Source: Sarcophilus harrisii (taxonomy: Eukaryota > Chordata > Mammalia > Dasyuromorphia > Dasyuridae). From it: 64,000 nt of DNA. The DNA is taken from positions 224,456,107 to 224,520,106 of the forward strand of contig NC_045428.1 of the NCBI RefSeq assembly GCF_902635505.1, given 5' to 3'. Made by a program: the position numbers and the translations under genes. Positions 56,191 through 64,000 of the stretch are shown one piece after another. The notes below the pieces were generated by a model, which searched no databases, was not told the origin of the DNA, and worked only from the letters and a program-made list of their open reading frames with translations. Position 1 is the first letter of the stretch. The number at the start of each line of letters is the position of its first letter.

Positions 56191-57039
56191 CAGAGGTTTC
56201 CTTTACAAATCTATACCTTGCCTGATTACATTCCTTGTTCAGGGTCCCAGCTTCCCATTTCTTAAGTTTGATTTTCTAATTTAAGTTTCATTTCTCTATA
56301 TTTCTCAACTTATATTTTCATAACTCTGTGTAAACTCAATCCCTGTTCAATTTTCACATTACATGATCAGGGTCACATAGCTAGTGTCCGTGAGCCAGAT
56401 TTGAACTCTTGTGGAGAAGTCTATCTTACTTGAGGATCAGCACTTCATCTAGTGCATCATTTAGAGTATTAGTGCATGCACATACATGTATTCACACACA
56501 TATTCTGGTGATTAAAAATTCTGAGAGATGTAATTTTTGGGTATTTTGATCATTAATAAGACTAGCATGTTATTAATAAAAGGATGGCCATTTGGCCATA
56601 TATCTTAGACCAAAGACTCCTAGTGGTATTGGGCTCACAATTTATGTGCTCTTTGAAGAGTAGATATTCCTGAGAAATACCAATTAACTCTTATTGGTTA
56701 ACACCTATGGGAGGTGAGCTATATTACAATGAGGATCTTAGGGTTTGACTCTAGGTTCACCCAAATCTTGGTTAAAGAGGCATCAATTTCCATATTCCTT
56801 GTCTAACAAAATGGGGAATTTACATTTTCCCAAATTTACCTGAGCAAACACAGTGAGGAGGAATACATTCATTAGCTGAAATTTGAAATTTTCCCACTAG
56901 GTATTTCCTAGACCAATACAAGAAGCAGTCCAATACATAATAACGTACACATAAATAAATGTATGTATGTTTGAAGTCGCATATTAAATATGAAACATAG
57001 ATGTTATAAAAAGATGCTATGGAATTCACACAAGGTTGG
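56191..57039. other. Mostly unassigned intron sequence
   Basis: A MIR-like antisense fragment lies at about 56367-56465 (gatcagggtcacatagctag; gagccagatttgaactctt). The rest shows no exon and no clear family. Confidence 0.4.
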
Positions 57040-57584
57040 GGAGTAAGCCAGGGATGAGCTGCCATTGCGCATTTCTTCCCCAGTTGCAAGCTAGTCCAGG
57101 AAGTAGTGTTACAACCAACACTTTTGTTACAACAACAAACAACAACAAAGAAAAGAATCCTTTATTCAGTAATTCTCATAAGAAGCTGCTGTGCTCATGG
57201 ATGAGACACACATACTGATGAATACTCCTCTTGGGAACAAGTTTTATATTGTTAATTTGTTCCTTACCTCTCCCTTTAAGGTTTGGATTGGTTGGGTTGA
57301 CAGAGTTAATTACAATTGGTCTGATTTACAGTCAGTTACAATTGGTCAAATTTCAATCCTCTCTATTAGCCCATTCCATGTGTCAAAATGCTTGTGCCCT
57401 GTCTTTGGAGCCGAGCCTCTTTGGGTCAGTTTAGGCCTGGGCCCTTTTGTACAAACTTTGTTGTTTATATAGTTCCTTGATTCATACCTTGATTGCTTGG
57501 AGATATCTTAACAAGATATATGACCCCTTTCTTCATCCTGTTTTGACAGTAACTGTGGAAATGTAATTTCTCATACTCCTCACA
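57040..57584 (-). mobile_element. Possible LTR, fossil, antisense
   Basis: The minus strand would start TGTGAGGAGTATGAG at 57584, and a reverse-complemented polyadenylation signal (cctttattca) lies near 57160. Repeated short units (gttacaattggtc, twice) occur at 57337-57348 and nearby. The far edge is unclear and no viral coding region is seen. An unrelated repeat is possible. Confidence 0.35.
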
Positions 57585-57699
57585 ATAGATATAAAATCTA
57601 ATACGGATCTAGTTATAATATAGGTATCAATATTTGTAGCATCTGAATGTCTGATCCATACTTTTTCTAAGGTAGTGCACTAAAACACCCTATTTAAGG

Positions 57700-57915
57700 G
57701 GGGTAATATAGAGTATTGGATAAAGATATCTCATTGAACAACTGGGGTTCAAATCCTGTCTCTGACCTTCTGCCATGACTTTGGGCAAGTCATAAGCTGT
57801 CTTAACTTTAATTCTGTCATTGGCAAAATGGGGATAATAATAGGTCAACACTGACCTTTGATGGTTGTTTTGAAGATCAAATGAGATAATGTGCATTGAA
57901 ATATGGTAGTGTAAA
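57700..57915 (+). mobile_element. MIR/THER1 SINE, nearly full length
   Basis: Contains ggggttcaaatcctgtctct (clear B box), ctttgggcaagtcataagct, aaatggggataataataggt and gaagatcaaatgagataatg. Confidence 0.85.
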
Positions 57916-57921
57916 ATTTTT

Positions 57922-58156
57922 ATTGAGTTGTTTCAGTCATGTTGGACTTGACCACATTTGGGGTTTTCTTGGCAAGAATAACTGGTAGTTTTCCATTTCC
58001 TTCTTCAGTTCACTGTATAGTTGAGGAACTTCTCCAAGCAAAGTTAAATGACTTGCCCATGGTCTCATAGTTGGTAAGTGTTTGAGGCTGGATTTGAACT
58101 CAAATTTTCCTGACTTCCAGGCTGGAGTTCTATCTAGTTACCACTTATCTGCCCCA
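57922..58156 (-). mobile_element. Mar1-type SINE, antisense, full length
   Basis: Contains ttgagttgtttcagtcatgt, accacatttggggttttctt, tttccatttccttcttcagt, atttgaactcaaattttcct and ccacttatctgcccc. Confidence 0.9.
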
Positions 58157-58597
58157 ATGTTATGAAATCTTTTTTTTAACTGTGATTTCTGTGAGTACTT
58201 TTCAATGTTTTTAGATTTGAGTTTTATTTTAAATATTTAGAAGCACCTGATGCCACTTTAAATCACTATATCAAACCAAAAACAAGAATGGAAAATTGCT
58301 TTCTTGATTTATTTATCTGTGAGGTCAGAGATGAAAGTCTAAAACATTTCATGCAAACATCATAGATTAAATCACCTCTATTCTGTCACAGTTTTGCATT
58401 GAATTGAGTTTCTCATAAAACTAACAAATTATGTGACTGATTTTTCTTGCCTGAATAATATAGCATAGTAGAGTGGTATTAAAATCAAATAGAAAGAGTC
58501 CACTAACCTATACATAAGGATGTCTGCAGGCCACCTTTTGACTTAGAAACCCATATCTGTTTATGTATTTTTTTAAATTAAGAGAGTAACATATTAT
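58157..58597. other. Unassigned intron sequence
   Basis: AT-rich; no exon or named element seen. Confidence 0.4.
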
Positions 58598-58842
58598 CAG
58601 TTTGTTGTTCAGTCATATCTGACTCTGTGTGACCTGATTTGGGGTTTTCTTGGTAAAGATACTGAAGTGGTATTGCTATTTCCTTTTTCAGCTCATTTTA
58701 CAGATAAGGAAACCAAAGCAGACAAGTTAAATGACTTCTCAGGCTCATCTAGCTAATAATTATCTGAGGCCAGATTTGAATTTAGGAAGGTGAGTCTTAC
58801 TCTTGGCCTGTCACTTTATCCATTAGCCCTCTTAGCTGCTCT
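58598..58842 (-). mobile_element. Mar1-type SINE, antisense, full length
   Basis: Contains agtttgttgttcagtcatat, ctgatttggggttttcttgg, ttttcagctcattttacaga and ccagatttgaatttaggaag. Confidence 0.9.
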
Positions 58843-59199
58843 AAAATTGGACAGGAACTACTTTTAATCTGGTTTCATCTGGTCTTCAAGAGTACTTTGA
58901 GCTGTGTTTGATCTCTGGTATAGTATGCAAAGCATGGCATAGCATTCTATATCTGGAAGGAAATTCTTATATTCCAAATAAGAAAAATCTCAAAAACTCA
59001 TGAGAGATGAAGTAGTTCATTGAATAGGGTTCTTCTTTATGTCCTCACCCCAGTTCATTGTTCTTTCCATGTCTCCATGTTGCTTTTATTCAGATGACCT
59101 ATTTCAAAGATAAAGCAGACAAAGTTTATTATCTCTCAGATTTTTCTGTGCTGTTAGGTCCCCCAATTTTGATAGGGGAGTTTTTGCTTTATTTTCTTG
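58843..59199. other. Unassigned intron sequence
   Basis: No exon or clear element visible. Confidence 0.35.
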
Positions 59200-59315
59200 G
59201 TTGAAGGCCATTTCCAAGCTATAGTACCTCTCCTTCAAGGGCAGATATTGCCTTGTTCACTTGAATTTGTACTCCTAGTGGGCCTAACACATGGTACACA
59301 CTTAATTTAAAAAGC
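59200..59315 (+). mobile_element. L2 LINE 3' terminus
   Basis: Contains ccttcaagggcagatattgc and gtgggcctaacacatggtac, then acacttaattt. Confidence 0.55.
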
Positions 59316-60229
59316 TCTATCATCATAATCATCACCACCATCATCATCATCTCCTTTCTTCCACTCTTCCCCCCTCTTTCTATTTGTTACCTTCCCATAT
59401 TTTTGAATTATTTTAATAATGTTTTATTTAGTTTTCCCTTTCATGGGAATTATTCTTTTATAAACATATCCAATACAACACTGATGTGGACACAGAGTTG
59501 GACAGGATCACTTTATAGTGACTTTCCATTTCTGAATTTTATAACTTTCTCTTCTATTTCTCTTGTATAACATTCTTTTGTAAAGAAGCTTGATTTACCA
59601 CCATTTATTTTCTCATAGTAAGATAGTACCCCCAATGAGTAAACTGTGTAGGAGTGAGATGTTAATATTGCTAAAAGTCATTTCAAATTGTAGCCCTGGG
59701 CTTTCTCAGAGTTTCTATAAACAAAGAATCTAAATTGCTCTGTTTATATTTTTTGTTGCCTAGGTATTATCCCACCTTGCTCTGTCCAATGTTTATCTTC
59801 TCTCTCTATAAAGAAGGGCTCTTTCTCTTGGCAGTTCAAGACAACTCTGGCTTGTTTGTATAAATAGCTTGCTGGGGGCTTCTGTGTGTTTGTTGAGTTT
59901 TTGTTGTCCAGCTAACGTTTACATCTGTTACTGTAACTAACCTTTGGTTAGGCTTGGGAATGGCATTTGTTTGAGTTTTTGATAAAAGGGCTAAAATTTA
60001 TTTTTAATTGCCATTTAAAAAATACAACTTATTTTATATCCTCCATGAACACATTATTCATTTTTTGGTATTATTTGGATACAATTTGATTCAAGGAACT
60101 AAAGCAAAATTAGAAAGTAATTTGCACTTTCATCACTTCCCCCACATTTGCATTAATACAGCATTTAAAAAAAATCTCTTAATGTAGACTCTGTATCCTC
60201 CGTTGCTACATAGCACATCAGATGAGACT
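59316..60229. other. Unassigned intron sequence
   Basis: A short (CAT)n run lies at 59322-59351. The stretch 59700-59960 is less AT-rich, with CT-rich words, but has no splice-bounded open frame that I recognise. Confidence 0.4.
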
Positions 60230-60415
60230 TATGAAGATTTGAATTCAAATTCATCCTCAGAATGCGATTTTTATTTGCCTCAGTTTTCTTATCTATAACA
60301 TGGGAATAAAAATAACACCTATTTCCTAGGGTAGTTGTAGAGGTAATTGTAAAACACTTAGCACCAGGCCTAGATCATAGTAGGCTGTGATATAAATGTT
60401 TTTATTATTATTATT
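60230..60415 (+). mobile_element. MIR/THER1 SINE
   Basis: Contains aatgcgatttttatttgcct, cagttttcttatctataaca, gtagttgtagaggtaattgt and gcctagatcatagtaggctg. Confidence 0.75.
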
Positions 60416-60599
60416 AATTTCAATTCTTATTTTAATTCTCAATGCTAGTTAAATTGTTTGATATTTCATCCTTTGAGAATGATTTCCATTTTTTGATAAA
60501 AAAAAAGATTAAGAAAAGAAAGCAAATTTATTTTGCAAGTAAAACAATGAACTATCTGTCCTATCTAGTTATAAGGACACCACAGATTTAGAGGGATCA

Positions 60600-60843
60600 C
60601 TGTTGTTGTTATTCGGTCATTCAGTCCAGTCTGATTCTTTGTGACCCTGGGCACCATATTGTCCATGGGGTTTTCTTGGCAAAGATAGTGGAGTGGTTTG
60701 CCATTCCTTCTTTAATGGATTAAGGCAGAGGTTAATTGACTTATTCAGGGTCACACAACTAGTAAGTGTCTGAGGCTGGATTTGAACTCACATCTTCCTG
60801 ACTTCATTCCAGAATTCCATTCACTGAGACACCTAGCTGTCTC
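60600..60843 (-). mobile_element. Mar1-type SINE, antisense, full length
   Basis: Contains ctgttgttgttattcggtca, tgattctttgtgaccctggg, tggttttcttggcaaagata in variant form, agggtcacacaactagtaag and gacacctagctgtctcc. Confidence 0.92.
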
Positions 60844-60994
60844 CTTGAGGGGATCTAAATGTCATCTAATCTAACTCCCTTATTTTATAGGTGAGACCAG
60901 AGAGATTAAGTGACTATATGCAATACATAATATTAATACACAAATATAAAAAAATTAGCAAATACAAAGAAATTTAGAGAAGAAGCAGAAATAA

Positions 60995-61575
60995 TTGAGA
61001 AGATTGGGTAAGTCCTCCTGTAGGAGGTGACACTTGATCCAGACTTTAAAGGAACCTATAGGATTTTCAAGAGGCAAATATGAGAAGAAAGAATATTCCT
61101 GGTATGAGGGGCATAGCTCAGGTAAAGACTAGGTGGGAGGTAAATAGGTCATACAAGCTGGAGTCAGATGTTGGAGCCAATAAAACAGAGGAAGAGTGGG
61201 GATTTTCCCCCCTATGATTTGTTTTTAATGCTAGAGGAAATAAGGAGCCACTGAAACTTTTTGAGCACTGAACTTTCTTGAGCACAGTACAGATTGTCAC
61301 TTGTGCTTTAGCAAAATCTCTTTAGCATATTGGAAGGGAGAGGAACTTACAGGGAGACCAATTAGAAGACTTTCAATAGTTCAGATGAGAAGTGATGAGG
61401 GTCTGAACTATATTGGTATTCTTTTGAATGGATGGAAAAAAGATGGGTAGGAGACATTATGGAATTAGAATCAAGAAGAATCAGTTGCTTATTTGAAGTG
61501 GGTTATATGGGAGAATAAGGAGGCAAGGATGATGCTGACATTTGGAACTTGATGATTAGAAAGAGCCTCTCCAGA
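60995..61575 (-). mobile_element. L2-type LINE, antisense 3' half
   Basis: Contains aagtcctcctgtaggaggtg, ggaaataaggagccactgaa, agaagactttcaatagttca, gatgagaagtgatgagggtc and gaggcaaggatgatgctgac, in the same order as the other antisense L2 copies. Confidence 0.7.
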
Positions 61576-61619
61576 AATAGGTGTGTTAGACAAAAAGGCA
61601 TTCATTTAAATATAACTTA

Positions 61620-61920
61620 CTCTTTTTAAAAAAATTCATTAAATATTTCCCAATTATATTTAAAGATTCTTGGTGTTTTTTTTTTTTAACATTTTGACTT
61701 CCAAATTCTCTGTCTTCACAAAGCAATTTTATATCAGTTATAAGTATAAAATCATGTAAAACTTATTCCCATATTAGCTATGTTATAAAAGAAAACACAC
61801 ACAAAAAAGAAAGAAAAATAGAGAAAGTAAAAAAGTGTGCTTTGATCAGCATTCAGAATTTATCATTTTTTTCTCTGGAGGAAGATAGGATTTTTTATCA
61901 TGGATCCTTTGGGGGTAAAC
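61620..61920 (-). mobile_element. L1 LINE 3' UTR, antisense, older subfamily
   Basis: Contains aaattcattaaatatttccc, tataagtataaaatcatgta, cccatattagctatgttata and tcagcattcagaatttatca. Confidence 0.75.
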
Positions 61921-61934
61921 ATAACTTATTCTTT

Positions 61935-62053
61935 TTGCCTTTTTTTTTTGGAGGCAGTTGAGGTTAAATGTCTGAGGCCAGATTTGAATTTTGAATTTAA
62001 GTCCTCTTGATTCTAGATTTTAGAATCCATGCTTTATCCATCTAGTTGCCCCA
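61935..62053 (-). mobile_element. WSINE1-type SINE, antisense, degraded
   Basis: A poly-T, then gaggcagttgaggttaaatg, tctgaggccagatttgaatt and tatccatctagttgcccc. Confidence 0.75.
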
Positions 62054-62234
62054 ATATAACTTACTCTTAAACGAATAAAGCTTTAGTTATTTAATGATGC
62101 TTTTGATTCCTAAGAAATGGATCTCTATATTTATTTTAACATAGAGAGAATAGCCAGAGATTTTGTTGGTCTAGAGAGCTCTTCGATGAACTAACTCGAT
62201 TTCCAGTGTACCATCTGTGTAACTTGGTTAATTT

Positions 62235-62345
62235 TCTCCAGTATTGTGAAGAAATTAAGTGACTTGCCCCCAGTATCAGATAGCTTATCCTGGCTTAAAC
62301 AGAAGTCTACCTGACTCTGAGACCAGCCCCTTTTCCACAATGACA
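62235..62345 (-). mobile_element. MIR-type SINE fragment, antisense
   Basis: Contains aagaaattaagtgacttgcc, cccagtatcagatagcttat and ctacctgactctgagaccag. Confidence 0.6.
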
Positions 62346-62699
62346 TGGAAGCCTTTCTTTTATAATATGGCTTAGTAAAAATGAATATATTAATAACTTA
62401 GTCATAAGGAGAATCTCTTAAATTTTATTACTTTTAACTGGCTATCTAGGATTGAAAGCATCATAAAATTTCCTTTTCTTTGCATCATTTGACATTTCAG
62501 GTTGTGAAATTCAGTGCCTTTCAGGGGTCAACACAACTCACTTTTAACAAAAATCTGGGATTAAGTTACCTTATAGTTATTTCTATGTAATGACTCTTCC
62601 CCTTCTCTGTTAAAATTTTCAACATTAGAAACTATAGGATATAATGAACTTTACCTAGGAAATATCTTCTCAAAGAACATAGGAGGATATTTTATAGTA
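62346..62699. other. Unassigned intron sequence
   Basis: AT-rich; nothing recognised. Confidence 0.35.
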
Positions 62700-62870
62700 T
62701 CAGAGAACTGAATCTGAATAGAAATCTCAAGTCTTGTAACACAATCTTTCATTTTTCAAATGAGGAAACTGAGACACAGGGAGATTTAAATGACTTATTT
62801 ACACATGGGGAGTGACTGTCTGGTACATAATTCAAACCTAAACGTTTGAGGGACAATTCTCTTTCCAGCC
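62700..62870 (-). mobile_element. MIR/THER-type SINE, antisense
   Basis: Contains caaatgaggaaactgagaca, cagggagatttaaatgactt and caattctctttccagcc. Confidence 0.7.
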
Positions 62871-63524
62871 ATTTTCATATGTCTTTGTTTTGGCCTTTAT
62901 TTTTTATATTATAATATTTTCTAACTTATGGCTCCTTTCAAATTATAATTAATTTGGTAGACTGAGTTTTAGTTTGCTCTGAGCAGATGCTTTCCACACA
63001 GTTGGCCTCCTTTTATCAGCATATCTCTCTTTTTGACACAGAACTACTCCAGATGCCAGCTCACATGTTCTTGAATTCAAAACTCTTGATTTACACATAC
63101 ATTTGAAGAGGGCCTAGAGGTATTGGATACAGCAGCAATAATAATTAATGCCATTTAATTTACCTAGGCAATATAAACAAACACTCCAGAAATCATGATG
63201 ATGACTTCCACTTTAGAATTTTGATTGAGTTTTTTTATGGAATATCTATATAGAGATTTTGATGTCTTGACTGTCCATTAATGGATAAATTTTTTGTCAC
63301 ATGCCTTCTAGGTGCCAGAAACTGTGCTAGGTCGACTATAAGAGTGAATCCTGATAAAAAAAACCTTAGCAGAATCAAGACTTCAGGAACCTTTTCACAG
63401 AGGGGAAGATGTTGAAGTAAATGATAAAATGTCTTTGGGACTCTGTAAAGGACTATATCAAGAATAAATATTATATTTGCCAAAATAGATTCCTTCTATT
63501 GGAAAGAGTTTTATCTTTCTAATG
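62871..63524. other. Unassigned intron sequence
   Basis: A short stretch at 63295-63340 (tgccttctaggtgccagaaa, ctgtgctaggtcgact) looks like a worn antisense L2 tail. An 82-codon minus-strand frame at 63235-63483 has no recognised domain. Confidence 0.35.
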
Positions 63525-63526
63525 TG

Positions 63527-63570
<44 letters not shown>

Positions 63571-63645
63571 GTATATATATATATATTTGTGTTTATATAT
63601 GTAAATATATACAAAAATAAATTGTTTATATATATATATATAAAA
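63525..63645. repeat. (TA)n microsatellite, imperfect
   Basis: Long TA tract with C and G interruptions. Confidence 0.95.
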
Positions 63646-63713
63646 AAACACAAATTATTTTTGAAAAATATTGGCACATAGTAAGTACTATATAAATGTT
63701 AGTTGTAATTATT

Positions 63714-63945
63714 GGGGCAGCTAATTGGCCTGATGGATAAATTGTTCAACCTGGTATCAGGAAGACTTAATTTCCTGAGTTCAAATCTAGCCTCAGACAT
63801 TTACTAGCTACTTTTACTAATCACTTAACCCTGTTTGTCTCAGTTTCCTCATTTGTAAAATGAGCTGGAGAACCACTTCTGTATTTTTGCCAAGAAAACC
63901 ATAAATGGGGGTTATGAAGAGTTAAACACAACTGAACAATGTTAT
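63714..63945 (+). mobile_element. Mar1-type SINE
   Basis: Contains ggggcagctaattggcctga, gagttcaaatctagcctcag (B box), tttgtctcagtttcctcatt, tttttgccaagaaaaccata and aacacaactgaacaatg. Confidence 0.9.
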
Positions 63946-64000
63946 TATTTTTTTTAATCCTATAGTAGGAGCAAATCTTGACCCATTTATATCTTTTTTC

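Larger units (their letters stand above)
32517..64000 (+). other. ATP10A: ATP10A intron 1 (continues beyond the window)
   Basis: After the donor no continuation of the flippase was seen: neither an EEKKYVNRFW-like nor a DGETNLK-like stretch appears in any open frame provided or in my reading. The remaining 31 kb is therefore taken as intron 1. A short exon could be missed by eye. The first 700 bp stay CpG-rich. Confidence 0.75.

Noticed and set aside
63235-63483. 82-codon minus-strand frame as an intronic gene
   Set aside because: No domain, no promoter features, and part of it overlaps a worn L2-like tail.
1-64000. CRISPR arrays, operons, bacterial-type promoters or terminators
   Set aside because: None was seen; repeat content and a split gene show vertebrate nuclear DNA. 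The regular arrays here are microsatellites without spacers.

Overview
The window looks like a marsupial nuclear genome segment. Nearly all of it is interspersed repeats: marsupial tRNA-derived SINEs of the WALLSI/WSINE1/Mar1 type, MIR/THER1 SINEs, many L2-type (CR1-clade) and L1 LINE pieces, a few hAT DNA transposons and several LTRs. Base composition is AT-rich and CpG-poor except for one island near 31.2-33.2 kb. The SINE and L1 types suggest an Australasian marsupial, but the exact species is a guess. All repeat family names come from recognising sequence, not from a database search.

Only one host protein-coding exon can be firmly supported. It is exon 1 of ATP10A, a class 5 P4-ATPase (phospholipid flippase), at 32014-32516 on the + strand. 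It lies in the CpG island, has a strong start context and ends at a canonical splice donor. It encodes 167 complete codons: a basic N-terminal tail, the start of the flippase N-terminal domain and the first two membrane segments. Everything from 32517 to 64000 should be intron 1; I saw no second exon. The roughly 31 kb before it is the upstream flank.

Layout. 1-3.3 kb: antisense L1 (ORF1 and the start of ORF2) with a nested L1 tail and an inverted L1 piece, then L2. 3.6-11 kb: SINEs, L2 and a nested hAT stack. 11-13.4 kb: mostly unassigned, with a speculative TATA/small-ORF/splice-donor arrangement at 13.0-13.36 kb. 13.4-25.8 kb: L2 copies broken by LTRs at about 17.7-18.6 kb and 25.0-25.55 kb. 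25.9-27.9 kb: two L1 copies tail to tail. 28-31 kb: SINEs and gene-proximal unique DNA. 31.2-33.2 kb: promoter, CpG island and exon 1. 33.3-64 kb: intron 1, holding SINEs, L2, a complex L2/L1 pile-up at 46.8-51 kb, a 170-bp hexanucleotide array beside an LTR at 53 kb, and a 2.3-kb antisense L1 at 53.8-56.1 kb with a mutated reverse-transcriptase active site.

The observations most worth checking are an exact 69-bp direct repeat at 13.43 and 15.51 kb, the possible unrecognised exon near 13.3 kb, the extended arginine-rich ATP10A N-terminus, and the paired inverted CCAAT boxes just upstream of the start codon.
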